Shown: piece by piece, positions 38,701-50,870 of the stretch | Position numbering within the stretch: position 1 is the first letter of the stretch | Layout of the letters: every line of letters begins with the position of its first letter | Source: Dioscorea cayenensis subsp. rotundata | Taxonomy: Eukaryota; Streptophyta; Magnoliopsida; Dioscoreales; Dioscoreaceae | Assembly: GCF_009730915.1 (NCBI RefSeq) | Contig: NC_052494.1 | Coordinates: 930,001 to 994,000, forward strand | DNA length: 64,000 bases | Direction: 5' to 3' | Notes under the pieces: model-generated | The model's input: the letters and a program-made list of their open reading frames with translations, nothing else | Told to the model about the DNA's origin: nothing | Database searches by the model: none | Made by a program: the position numbers and the translations under genes

Positions 38701-41700
38701 ACATTCCGCTCGCATCCATTCTCACCACAATTTCATTTCTCATGTTATGGACTCCAATGGTACTACCTTTTACGTTCATGAGAGTATAGAGCTTGCCTTC
38801 ATGAACTTCTATTCCAACCTTTGGACCGATAGTGAAGTCAATGATCAAGATAATTTTTTTATGATATATTGAGCGCTCCGCTGATGATCTCCCCTCATGT
38901 TTCCCCGAGTTTGGGACTCTTCTCATTAAGGAAGTCACTAAAGAAGAAGTCTTTCTTGCTTTACTCGATCTTCCCTCAGGTAAGTCTCCTGGCCCGGATG
39001 GTTTCAATCTCTGAATTCTTTTCGTTTTTTTACGGGATGATGTTGGAGATTATATTGTCGATGCTATTAAATTTTTCCTCCATTTTTCCCATCTCCCTCC
39101 TTCTTGGGGTAGAACTTTTATTACTCGTCCCCAAAAAGCCTAATCCTAGGATGGTCTCTGATTTTTCGCCCATTTCATCTGTGCAATGTTTGCTATAAGA
39201 TTCTATCTAAGCTTCTCTCAAATAGACTCAAGCCTGTTCTCCCTATGTTAGTAGGTCGAGAGCAAGCCGGGTTTATTTCGGAACGAGGAGCTTTTGATAA
39301 CACCATTCTCTGTCCGGGAGATAGTTCATTCTCTTGAAAGCCCGATCGTATTAGCCCCCTAGGATGATTGTTAAACTTGATATTGAGAAAGCTTATGACA
39401 CTATTAATTGGAGTGCAATTCTTGCAACCCTTACTAAAATGAAGTTCCCTGATCAATGGATTTCTTGGATCCGAGCTATCCTTATCTCTTCTTCTTTCTC
39501 TATTCTTGTGAATGGCATTCCCTCTCCTTGGTTCCTTTCTTCTAGGGGTATTCGTCAAGGGGATCCGCTATCTTCTTATCTCTGTTTATATTAGTTGCTC
39601 AAAAACTTCTCGACTATTATGAACCGTGCTTTATCTATCAATCTGATTCCGGGTTTTGATTGTAATTTACATCCTAATTTTAATCATCTTTTGTTTGCTG
39701 ATGATATTATTTTGATCTCTAAAGCCACTAGATCTGTAGCCCGCAACATAAATCTCTGCCTTTCCATTTATACCCGCTTGACTGGCCAACGTCCCAATCC
39801 TACTAAAACTCATATTTATTTTCCAACTTGGTTTAATAAAAGGGTTGCTTCTAGTATTTGTACCATCACTGGTTTTTCCCGAGCTCATTTCCCCTTTACT
39901 TATTTGGGGATTCTTATTTCCCCCAAAAAAATTAGTGTTCACTCCTTTAACCCGATGATTGATAAAATTAAGACCCTGTGTTCCCGCTGGAAAACTCATA
40001 AACTTTCATCGGCTGCCAAATCAATTCTTATAAATTCGTCTATTCTTTCTATCCCTACATATGTTCTCTCTGCCTACCCTATCCCTGACTCGGTCCTCCA
40101 GGAAATCACTAAGCTTGTCAGGGATCTCTTTTGGTTTAAAGGGGGCAATGGAAAGGGCATCCATGCAGTGAATTGGAGGTGTATCAGCGATAAAAAAATC
40201 GAGGGGGCTTAGGGTCACCGCAATCTTACTCTTGCAAAGGTTTCGCTTATGGCTAAAAATGTTTTCAAATACCTCAACTCTGACAATATTTATTGGGTTA
40301 ACATTGCTCGCCTTAAGTATGGGTGCTTAAACTTACGGGATCGACGAGTATTCACGCAAACTCGTTCTTGGATCTTTAGAGGTATTTGCCGAGCAGCCAA
40401 AAATCTTGAATCATAATATCTCGGATTAAGAATTTCAATCCTTCTCGGACTTCCTTTCTGTTGAATCCTTGGTCGTTTGAAATTCCTCTTGCATTTAAAA
40501 CCTACTTTCTTGAATATGGATATTGATCTTATTGCTATTGATTTCTCCGAGCTTATTGAAAAATGGTCTTTGGGTTCATAGCAAACTTGTTTTTAATTTT
40601 TTTGGCATTCTCCTTGGCTCTTTGATTCCAAGCATTTGTGTTCTCGATTTTTATTAGCGATAACCTCCGGGTTTGGCACCAACAATCCTCCAATGTGAAA
40701 AATTTCCTCGATTATTTATAACCACTTAAATCGTAATCTGGTTTGAGTAATGAATGGCATGGTTGGTCCAAACTGTGGAAGCTTCATGTTGCTCCAAGGG
40801 TTAAACACTTTATCCGGCTTATGTTTCATGGTAAAATCTCTACTTCGATTTTTCTTAATAGTATCAACATTGGTCCTAGAACTCTCTCGTGTCCATTGCC
40901 AAATTGATAATGAATCTATTGAACATCTTTTTCCTTGATTGCCGTTGCTGCATGGATGGTTTTGGAATACACTTAACTTTCAAATGGAATGTATTATCTC
41001 CTTTCCAGATCCAATTTCTTCCGGTTCTCTGGCTTCTCGATTACAAATTCTCCAAATATACTACTTCATTATTGCTGCTTGCATTTGGTTTATTTGGAAG
41101 GCCCACTGTGATGCTATTTTTTTAATCACACTCGTCCCCGGTTTCAATATTATTGCTTATAAAGCGAAGCCCATGTCAAGGATTTTCTTCAGGAGAATAA
41201 TTCTCTCACCGGGTCGCAAGCTTCTCTTAAATAATTTCTCCCATATCAATGGTCTTTTTCTCTTCTTTGCTTACGGATGGACAGCCAACAACAACTCGGG
41301 TAAGTCTGGGTTTTTTTCATCTCAAACAATAATTACATTATATCCCGTGCGAGCAAGTGGTTCTTTCTCTCTGAGTCCTCCATTGAAGCTAGCATCAAAG
41401 CTTTTCATATTGCAATCCGTCTCTCCTCCGATCGGCATTTCAACATCCAAAGTAGCATTTTGCATTGCTCCCATGATCTCTCCAATCTTCTTTCAAATGA
41501 TCGTAACCCTTGCTCGCTTGGAGACTTGCTTCGAACTCTCGGATATCTCCCATCTCCTCATCACTGCTGGCAGCCTCAACGTTAATCTCTATACCATTTA
41601 GCTCGGAATGCCCCTCGCCTTCGCCCTTGCTTCTCACGGCAGCAATAATCACCCTCTCGCTTATTTCACTCGGCCGAGATTTGCCCGGATGGATTATGAA

Positions 41701-41870
41701 GATTGTATCTCGATTTTGGTTTTCACTTTTAGTTTTTCTGTTTTGCTTTAATTTCGTTCTTCCGGTTTGTTTTTTTGTTATTTTCTTCTGGTCTTGGTTG
41801 TACTCCTTGAACTCTTGTATATTTTCTTCTTTATCAATAAAATCAGCTCTCTGAGCTCTTTCCTCAAAAA
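35720..41870 (+). mobile_element. near full-length LINE element, degenerate
   Basis: Domains in order follow. The ORF1-like gag has HDTLNRARLRFQHSLFGKFF, LSPWRPYFEPTFTKL and the CCHC knuckle CYSCGVIGHGSNSC. The endonuclease starts CCWNCGLS, has WLIIGDFNSI and FSDHAPLVL, and lies about 37,620-38,640. The reverse transcriptase has VKLDIEKAYDTINW, RGIRQGDPLSS, LLFADDIILIS and FTYLGILISPKK, at about 39,000-40,210. The zinc-binding region has VAPRVKHFIRLMFHG near 40,790. Several stops and frame changes interrupt both ORFs. The 3' end near 41,840-41,866 has TCAATAAAATCAG and then a short A run. Length is about 6.1 kb, typical of plant L1-clade LINEs. The 5' end is uncertain. Confidence 0.88.
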
Positions 41871-43503
41871 GGAATCACATCCCTTCAAAGTAAAGTGGCT
41901 CTTTGGATGTATAGATAGTTAACAGTTTATGAATACTTCCAACATCAATAGTAACCAAAAGTTGCTCCTTTACCTGGATTAAGAAATGAGAAGAGTATTG
42001 TTTGCCCATAAAAGCGTGCCTGGCCATCCAAATACCTAATTATGAAGCAGAAACAAAAGAATAAAATGCATCAAATTAATCCACACAAGTTTATAACAAG
42101 AACTGAAAAACTCTGATTAGCTTTATCCTATTTCCAAAGGGATAAGAAAAATGCTTTAGCCAGTTCAAAATGATGGGCGGCCAGTCAGCTCAGAAATAAA
42201 TAACAAAATCTGATTCAATTGACAGATTCCACAATTAGTCTGACCATTCAGGACTGCATTACACATAATATATCAAATGAAAAAGGCAATGAGAGTTAAT
42301 AGTGTAATATACATGATTCTTCAGAACCTACCATGGTCAAATGAGCATGATGTCAGTGCCATGCTGCTTAGATGGCATGCGGTTCAAGTGTTCAACATCA
42401 GTATTCACATGAGATCAATTCTGCAAGTTCCATAGCATGGCATAAGTAGATGCTATTCATCATTAGAAAGTAGAAAGAGATTCTTGTATTTGAGGTCAAA
42501 TTCCTCGCCTGCATCACAATAACATCTGCATGATCAACGATAAGTACCTGGTTCAAATTACCACTTAACTAGGACTATTAATTATTTAAAAAGAGAAGAA
42601 GTACATCCTAAGTCATGAAGAAGCTGAGGAAGCATAGATTCTAAAATAATAGGCACAGTTATATGCCTCTATTAATCAATATCCGTATCTTCTACCTCCG
42701 CCTCCCCAATTTTCTGACAGGAAAGGACAACAAGATAAGCGAGCAATCAAACTGGTGCAAGCAACTTTGAAGAAACGCATGTAAACAAATAGACAAGTTC
42801 ACAAATTTAGGAAGAAGATGGGACATGTGAAAGACTTACAGTTACTAATCCAAGAGGAGAAGCTATGATTATGTCAGAAGAATAAAAATCACTGTACAGC
42901 TTAATACTTTTCCTACAAACACAAAAAAAAGACGAATAAAATAATTAACACTAATTCTAATGTTAGAGCATTTGCTATTAGGAAAAGTAAAGAAAAAACA
43001 ATGAAAAGCCCTCGTACATTTGGAGATTAATTCAACCAGAGAAGAAGATAGTTTGGGTTGCCATGATGGCAATTCTTGATTGGCAGTAGCGTTTTATCTC
43101 CAGTTTTGACAGACCAAAAATTCTGCAGTTGATTACAGAATGATGGATTGATGTAAATAATCTCTCAACAGTAAGCTTAATTCTCTAGTTGCCTTTTAAG
43201 AGTTGGTTTCTTTCAAGAAAATATGGAACATGCAAATTTTCATGATCATTTACCATTTTAACAATGAGTCTAGGACACAGTTCTATAAACATTATGAGGA
43301 GTTGGTCTTGTTCTCCACCTTGTTAGAAGCACATTAATGGCCATCTAACCAAGTTATGTAGCTCCTGCAAACCTCCAAGTAGCATAAAAAGCACACCTCC
43401 AGATAAATTTATAAGTAAATAAGATCGAGCATTGGCACTGGTGCACCGTTTGCTGAAACGGCATCGCCTAAGCGATGGATAGAGAATTTATCATCCATTA
43501 AAC
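41871..43503. other. region downstream of the KH/STAR pseudogene
   Basis: AT-rich sequence with no gene I can support. A short minus-strand open stretch near 42,670-42,720 reads KIGEAEVEDTDID and then stop, and could be a terminal exon, but nothing links it to a known family. Confidence 0.35.
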
Positions 43504-45620
43504 TTAACCTCTTGTCTTGGCTCTCTTCATACCGAGGATATTGTAAGGTGACACTGAACCAGACATGTGCGACCCTTCTTCACGGAATGTACCATTGAGC
43601 ACGGCCAGCTCTCACAGCCGCTGCTTCTTGAAAGTCTTGTGATTCATCCTGCTTTCAGCAAAACAGGAAGATACAGAGATGAGTTTGGAAGGATATTTGA
43701 ATCATAAATACACAAGTTTACATTACAACAGGCTTGAGAAGATCAAGGATATTGCGTGCTTGGGGCAGGTGAGCATCAACAATTTCGACAGGCAGCTCCG
43801 CCTCTACCAAGATGTGAAGGGGCTCATTAAGATGATCATTACCGGATTTCCCTCACATCATTTCCTCCTGAAATGAAACAACTAAATCAAGGTAAACTTT
43901 GTTTTGTTATGGGGTACATATATAATATATATGATTTTTACAGATTTAACTACATTATCTATCTTATGATTATGTTGATCTATGGTAAACTTCAATTAGA
44001 AAAGCCAACTTGGCCACACAATTCTATCAATTATGAAGTTAATCATTCTTCTCACTTTGCAAGAATGAAGCATCTTCAAACACATGATCTGATAGCCAAG
44101 CATTCAAATCCAATGTTTTTCCTGTTTATCCGTTTGGGAATCTACCATATGTATTAGAAAATAAGGTATGAAGAAGACCATTTAAAAGCTGGCAGCATAT
44201 ACTATTAGTTCAGTTTCTACACAATGGGAATGCAACAGGCATTCCTCTGAAAACTCTCACGGGTGAGAAACAAGTCAAATTCAGATGATTCCATGGCAAC
44301 TCTGTTCATTTATTGTACTAATCTAGGGCAATTTGATCATTTTTCATTCTAGTGTATTGTAGTACATGTAGTACATATCATCAAAACTGCAAACTCAACC
44401 AACAACTATTTTGCAAAGCAGAAAATAGAATTCTTAAAAGCCAAAAGCAAGAAGCAGCAGCATAAACAGAGCATAATTCTATATAAAGCCTGTCATACTA
44501 GGCATGGACAATCATATAATCACGGAGCATTTTCTTTTCTACCTGTGTTGGATCTTTTATGCTGCCCGCCCTCTAATCAGGACACGACAATCGGTACTTG
44601 CCTCCACACACTTAAGAGAGTTTCCCCAGGGACTAAGAAGACGCCCAACAAAGTTGTACTGCAGAAACAGGAGGAAAATCAGTGTTCAACACAAATGAAG
44701 AAAAATGGTGAAGATGCAAAACAAAAAAAAAAACCTGGGCCATACAGAAGGGTATTTGTCCACCAGAATATCAACTCTGATTGTTTTCTTAATTATAAAG
44801 CCTCCCAAACTACCTTGTGACCCAAGCCAACCATGTGCTGCTGACTGTTGTAAAAGCCCCAACATCTGTTGTTATAAAACAGATCACATCATGTAACAAA
44901 GAAAAATATTTTATCAGATAAAATATTTAGGACTCCAATATGTCATGACATACTAGAGCTAGGGGAAGCTCACCAAAAGACTGAAAAACAAATAATCAAC
45001 ATATAAGAAAAGAAATTCTAAGTTGTAACTTCATAAATTGAAACGGCAACAAGGTGCAAAAAATTATATCTAGAACAGACGTAATTTTAACGACAACAAA
45101 TGTTAAACATCCAAACAGTTGTCACAGAATATAACAAAGTATGCTAAATATAAGCTAATGTTAACCAGAAACAATTACTTGCCAACTGCAAAATGTTTAA
45201 AAGAAGAAAACCCAACAGTAAGAATACAGTAAAACTTCAGAAAGAATAACACCTTAAAACTACTCAAGGAATGTAAAAGCATTAATTTGTTGTCTTCAAA
45301 TTTCTCAAAGCAGGGAAGAAATTCTGGAAGAGATGGACTATGGCAAAAGAAGTTCTCAGAATTAAAAATTAAATCTGTAACCTGAGAAGTCTGCTTTAGG
45401 GACCATGAAATCTAGCATCAAAATGTAAATAATAAGATGAAGTGTCCATCAGTAAAATAACAAGAGGCAATTTTTGGATGGGCAATTATAGGATTTCAAT
45501 GGCATCTAAGAGCATATGTCAAGGTTGAAAGCACTAAACTGGAGAGTTATTTTATTAGTGCATGTAGACAGACATGTCTATTTCACCGAGCCTCTCTCCG
45601 AGACAGTGCCTAGATCGTTG

Positions 45621-45652
<32 letters not shown>

Positions 45653-46131
45653 TTGAGACCTCGCCAAACATATATAAGTAAAATGCACATCCTCTACTAG
45701 AGATCTTTTGTAAATGCTTATTACAGACATCTGAATAAACTTTAGCTAATTTAAAATTCGAAGAGATGGTCCAAGAAATCATCACCCACAAGATCAGAAA
45801 CTTGGAATTACCAAAAGCAAAGAAAAATGAAAATATGTTAGCATGAAACATAAGAACTATGCCAATACTATGTAAGCACTCAACAAGACAATTAAAGTTA
45901 GCATGGTATAAGGCTAAATTAGCAATTCTTCAACAAGCAATAAAATCTGCAAAGAGGAGTTATGTTAATGGTTAGTATCCGTACTTCTTGTTGAAATGTT
46001 GATGCCCACCCATTCAAATCCGCCGCTCCATTTTGCAAATAATCCTCCTGTATTCAATAAGCTACCATGTTCTAACCCACTCTGATCTAAAAGAGAAGCA
46101 TTCCCTAGCAATGTAGTTACACTCAAAATTT
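43504..46131 (-). pseudogene. KH-domain (STAR/Quaking-like) RNA-binding protein pseudogene
   Basis: Plant STAR proteins bind RNA through one KH domain. Exons on the minus strand: 46131-45985 (VTTLLGNASLLDQSGLEH, then NGAADLNGWASTFQQE in another frame); an exon ending at 44746 (KKTIRVDILVDKYPS); 44658-44543 ([20 protein letters not shown]); 43867-43727 ([20 protein letters not shown]); and 43648-43504 (ELAVLNGTFREEGSHMSGSV, SPYN, MKRAKTRG, stop). Lesions: an extra base in the A4 run at 46,031-46,034; one base lost near 44,565-44,572 (exon 116 nt where 117 is needed); TGA at 43,853-43,855 and at 43,612-43,614 where family members have Arg; and an extra base near 43,631-43,633. The KH GxxG loop reads SPWG rather than GPRG. 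The identity is secure and the gene cannot encode the full protein. Confidence 0.85.
45556..45660 (-). rRNA. organellar large-subunit rRNA fragment in nuclear DNA (NUPT or NUMT)
   Basis: The minus strand carries about 105 bp nearly identical to the conserved domain IV/V part of plastid 23S or plant mitochondrial 26S rRNA: GTAAGTTCCGACCCGCACGA, then CACTGTCTCGGAGAGAGGCT, then GGTGAAATAGACATGTCTGT. It lies inside an intron of the KH/STAR pseudogene. GATCTAGGCA differs from the GATCTGGGCA I remember, a G-to-A change common in transferred organelle DNA. Plastid versus mitochondrial source is not settled. Confidence 0.85.
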
Positions 46132-46222
46132 CTGCTCCACAATGTCAATTTCAAGAATAAGATGCATTTGTTAGCACTTCTAGGAAAATTAGTCAGCACT
46201 CAGCTGTAAATGGACACACACC

Positions 46223-47021
46223 TGTCACGGGGGTCTTTGGTGTGGCAACCAAAACACAGAACCGCGCGGCACTTGTGCTCCTCACAAGTCAGCCTGCTCC
46301 TAATCGGTGAAGAAAGCTCTCACCAGCCCAAGGACACGCACAAAAGGGAAGCAAGACACAAGGCTAAGAGAGAAAAGAGTAAAACTCTCTATTAATGAAT
46401 GAAAGCTATTACAACCAAAGCCAAGGTTACAAATCTTCTCCTCTCCTCCTCACTTCTCTAAGTGAGAACTCCTCTCCCAAGAATGAGAGTGGAAATGAGA
46501 GAATGAAGAATGAAATGGAGAGAGGAGGGGCGTTTATATAGCCAACTTCTTGCAATCCCATCCAAGAGCAACGAGACGAACGTCGTTCGAGACGTTCCTG
46601 TTCCAAGAGCTAAGTGTCGGACTTAATTCTTCTCCAAAGGCAAACAAACTAACGTTCCTATTTGCCGGGTCCCGACATCCATTCATGCTCCCCATTACCT
46701 ATAGTGTGTCTCCTGGCTGTCAACAGCGCCAGATAATCACTGTTCATCCGCCCGGGATGTTTCGGTACCATAACCGGCCTACCGAGAGACTCTCCGCCCG
46801 TACGCGTCTGCTCGTACGAGATACGAAGGCTTGATGTCTTGGCTTCAGTTGAGTGGGTCGTTACTCCGCTCTCGGCCAAGATGATCCGATCATGTCCTAG
46901 TAAATCTGACCGCTCAGAGCGAAATCTGAAAATCAGTCTAAGGGGATAAGATAACCCCTCCTTGGGCTATTTGGCCTTGTCACGTCCGCGCCAAGGGCGT
47001 GATGCCAAAAGTCCTATAACA
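46223..47021 (-). repeat. 3' LTR (799 bp) of an LTR retrotransposon
   Basis: The segment begins TGTCACGG and ends TATAACA on the plus strand, so the minus strand reads TGTTATAGGAC to CCCGTGACA. A minus-strand core promoter motif CTATATAAACGCC lies near 46,530-46,542. A polypurine tract, GTGGGGGAGGTT, directly precedes the minus-strand LTR start (47,022-47,034). This marks it as a 3' LTR in minus orientation. The matching 5' LTR is absent. Confidence 0.75.
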
Positions 47022-47650
47022 AACCTCCCCCACTGGGAGAATCTGACATCCTCGTCGGAGGGAGACTAAGTGGCCTTGGCATCACCCAACTCGCCTTCTT
47101 AGTCAACATCCCTGCTTGTCATCCTCATGTCGCTTGCCATGTCAAAAGGGGATAGTGGCCTCTTCCGATCCACTGTCTGTAGGATCAGGAAGACCTTGCC
47201 ACTACTCGTATGCTGCGGCCTCTTGATGTTTCCAGCCTTCTGTCTAACACCAAGCCGAGTGTCTTCATCCGAGGATACATCTCCAACTGCCCAGACACGG
47301 TTGGCAGGAGATTACTTTGAACTGACGGCACCTTCCTCGCCAAGGTTCCTCCTTTGGACTGAACTTTGTCCGACGTGATCCTAGATAAATGAAAAACCAT
47401 CCCTTCGGTAAGGCCCTCCTTTCTTGGCCAAATGCTAGAATCCGCTATCTCCGAGCCCTTTCTTGACCTTGCATGTGGGAAAGACTCTCCTTCCCGGACG
47501 TTCCTTTATCCGTAAAAGGGCGTTGCCGTTGTGCTGCCGCAGGTAGTACCTACAAGATGATGTGAGTCGGTGCCCCTATCCAAGAAACAATCTGTTACAA
47601 GTAGAAGGAAACCCTGTCCTTTTACATCTCGGTAACAAACCGAATTACAT
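47022..47650 (-). mobile_element. internal fragment next to the 3' LTR
   Basis: GC-rich sequence compared with its surroundings, adjoining the polypurine tract. Short open stretches are present but no retroviral domain can be recognised. It is probably the 3' non-coding internal region of the same element. Confidence 0.5.
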
Positions 47651-47659
47651 CAAAAGGAG

Positions 47660-48668
47660 GCTACTGCCTATTTTTTATACTTAATCAATTACTGGATTAA
47701 TTATTGGCCCTGTCATCTACGTTTACGTAAATTGTATTCATTAATTGTTTTATGGATTAGATTATGAAGATATTGTGATTTAGTTATCTATTTGTTTAAG
47801 GTATTAATATTTGATAATAATTGGAACTATTTTCCATTAGAAAAAAAGGGATCACCGAATTTCTCTATCTTTTTGCATTGACACTGATTTTGGATGACAT
47901 ATTTCGATATACTGACGCATAGTCCCCAAATTAACTTTGCAATAACTCTGTCACTAGGGGTTAAACACTGATCATGTCGATATGCATTTCTGACTTTGAT
48001 AAGAAACTAGTTTCGCACCGTTCCGTTGGTGGAGAATAACAGCCTCTGATAATCTGACTCGGGTCATCGAGAATAAATAAATGAACTCTGGCAATCCGAC
48101 TCGGGTCACCGAGTTTAAATACATGAATTCTGTGGTTTTGTTTTTGGCATTAGTTAATTGAGGGACAAGTATACTTATTTGTTTGAAAAATTATGCTTGT
48201 TGAAATACTCTGAATTCTGAGTTTTATTTCTGATACTTATTGTACAATATTACACTTAAGCATGTTTTGTGAAATTATTGAGTTTTGTGATTCAAATATT
48301 TTTAGTGGTTGCTTACTGGGCTGTCAAACTCATAAATAGTGATTTTATCCTTTTCAGATCAGGAGTGTGTGGGGAGTAGCTTAGCGGGGACCGTTGAGCG
48401 AACACCAGTTGGTTATCATGTAAATAGTCTTTCTGTTGTGAACTTGGATTTGTTAATTGTTTAAGCTTTGAACCTTGTACTTTTAGTTTCCATGGATCAT
48501 AGTTGTGAACCTAGTTATTGTATCCCTTAAATTCTTATGTTCTTGTGATGTTAGTACCTTGTTATATCTTATTTTTGTAAGACAGATATTGAGGCCTTGT
48601 ATGTCCATTGGGTCTCGACCTTATGGGTATACGGCTGTTTGTCAATGCCTCAGGCTCGGGGCGTGACA
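47660..48668 (-). repeat. probable second-family LTR (Ty3/gypsy-like), solo or truncated
   Basis: On the minus strand the sequence begins TGTCACGCCCCGAGCCTGAG at 48,668, a start typical of monocot Tekay/Del-type gypsy LTRs as I recall them. It continues through AT-rich sequence for up to 1 kb. The lower end is not clear and no internal domains adjoin it. Confidence 0.5.
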
Positions 48669-49407
48669 ATCCATGCTTTGCTAGCTTCTCTATTCTTAAA
48701 ATGGTTGTATACTGCTCCAATTCTTTTCCAAGCTTTTGTTGTATTATGGAGCACCCTTGCTACTCCTGACAGTCAAATCATTAATCAATACTGTTATATC
48801 AATCCTCCTTCGCTTGGAAATGGTGCTCCAAGTAGTTTTATTAATAATAAGTTAGGACAAATAAGAATAACAGAAACTCTGAAGGTGCTTGTCCAAATGT
48901 CAAAAGCGCATTATTATTATTATTATTATTTTTTTTTAATGAAGAAAAACTGTGTTACTTCAGATGGCAGATCTGTAAGTAGGAAAAGTTTACTTGTTGC
49001 ATCACTTCCCTGCAAAACATAAGTTCATTCTTAGTTTAATGAAAAGGCAAGTGAGCTCACACATATTTACTAACTTCTACCCTCAAAAAAATTATGAGGT
49101 CTGGCATGAATCTGTTGAACATTGTCATAGACCATTCATGACAAACGGATTTTACCTAATAGCTCATGTGATGCAATTGTTTGTGTGTGTTATTTCTGTT
49201 ATAATTTGTAGACGTTTTCTTAGCTTTAATAATTTAATGAACATATTATTAATATTATTATTGAATGAGAGGTTCTCACATTTCTGACATAAGAGTTTGA
49301 GAAACAAATATTTATCTACGTCCTGTGATTAAATATCAAAACGTAATAAAGACTCAAGCTTGAAGAAAAGCATAATGGAACATGAATTGCATGACCTTTT
49401 TTCTCAG

Positions 49408-50463
49408 CTATGTTGAAGTATTTGCAACCAACTTCTTTGGGGGTGGATTTCCTCCGGCGATCATTACATATGAATTGAAGCAAAGCATTGCAGCACTGCA
49501 ATTGAATTTAAAAAGAATTTTCTTAATAAGGGAAAGATTAAGAGACCAATAACAGAAATCAGAATAGGAAATTTAAACAGCCAAACATTACCTCATAAGA
49601 ATAAAAAATCAAGAAGGAAATGCATTCTTTGTCTGAAACCATGAAATGAATCATCTTCAGAACATATGAATTGGATACCACAGTGGAGAATAGAAAAGGA
49701 AAGAAGGATAGTGTTGCTCACCAGGGAGTACACCTGATATTGCTTCCTAAGGAATGCAGCAGCAATGGTTGGATCCGGAAAGAAATAAATTATAATAATA
49801 TGTTTGAAAGGTACATGACAAGCCAATGTAGACCAAAAGATAGATAACCAAATTCAACATATGAATTGGATACCGTAGTGGAGAATAGAAAAGGAAAGAA
49901 GGATAGTGTTGCTCACCAGGGAGTACACCTGATATTGCTTCCTAAGGAATACAGCAGCAATGGTTGGATCCGGAAAGAAATAAATTATAATAATATGTTT
50001 GAAAGGTACATGACAAGCCAATGTAGATCAAAAGATAGATAGCCAAATTCAAATGTTTGTCACAATTCTAAATTTGATTAGCTTCAGCTATCAAATAGAT
50101 TAGATGACCAAAGCCAAATGCAGTACCCTTTTTGCAATCATTCAAGCTAATTATGCAAAATAATTTCTGAAGTCAATATGTAGTAGATTTAAAGCACAAA
50201 TATATAACATTGCAGCAGATAATGTAGCAAAAAAAAAATATATATATATAAATATATATATGGAGATAAAAATGATAACATAGAAGAAAATTTACCGGCT
50301 TGTTCCAGAATGAAAGGTAGGCTGGACTTCTCCCGTCGCCAGATCTTGACGCTACAGGCACTCAGGACTAATATAGCACCCCCAAAAAGTGTGCCTGTCA
50401 CTAAAGAAGATAGACTTCTCGAGAAAAGAGACACAATAAGCCCAGCTCCAAATACAAACCCAC
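49408..50463 (-). pseudogene. FATTY ACID EXPORT 1-like (TMEM14 family) gene, 3' exons, disrupted
   Basis: FAX1 is a plastid inner-envelope protein that moves fatty acids out of the plastid. Exons: 50463-50296 (GGFVFGAGLIVSLFSRSLSS, then GTLFGGAILVLSA and KIWRREKSSLPFILEQA); a 25-nt microexon at 49941-49917 and again at 49746-49722 (KQYQVYSL); 49632-49592 (TKNAFPS, stop, FFILM); and 49495-49408 (AAMLCFNSYVMIAGGNPPPK, KLVANTST, stop). Phases link correctly. TGA at 49,609-49,611 replaces the glycine of the conserved PAG motif. A candidate exon near 50,200-50,230 (TLSAAMLYI) lacks a normal AG acceptor. Transit peptide and N-terminal exons were not found; TE insertions lie upstream. Confidence 0.8.
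49663..50052. repeat. 195-bp tandem duplication containing a microexon
   Basis: Positions 49663-49857 and 49858-50052 are near-identical direct copies with a handful of substitutions. Each contains the 25-nt FAX1-like microexon with its own acceptor and donor. Confidence 0.95.
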
Positions 50464-50870
50464 CTGCAGTTAAAGAACGCAGAACCATAAGTTAGAAGGC
50501 ATAATTCAGTTAAAGTTCTTGAACCAAGAATCAACATGGTGACTCTCTTCATGTAGTCAAATGCAATACACCAGGAACATACAATGCAAATATATTTCCT
50601 TCCGAATTAGAGGTGTTCATGAATCACATCCCACATAGTCAAATGGAGATGGCTCATATATGTTGTGTAGAGGAATAAATAGATCACCCTAGTGAGAACA
50701 TTGATGAAAACATGCTCAACTGAATGTTTCATTATTAAATCAACAACTTGAACAGATGCAAGAGACATGTGCTTCAAATTGTAAAGCATTGCTACAGATT
50801 CCTAATGCTTGGATTACTGTATATCAAATTGTAAAAAAAAGCTCGCAATTACAGTCACAAGTAATTGAGC

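Noticed and set aside
41440..41854. Open frames at the LINE 3' end
   Set aside because: They overlap the element's degenerate RNase H and 3' region and match no gene.
46210..47400. Several 60-95 codon frames in GC-rich sequence
   Set aside because: They lie in the LTR and its internal flank, where higher GC gives chance open frames.
48597..49022. 141-codon plus-strand open frame
   Set aside because: No recognisable domain or splice context, a low-complexity tyrosine run from a TTA repeat, and it begins inside a probable LTR.
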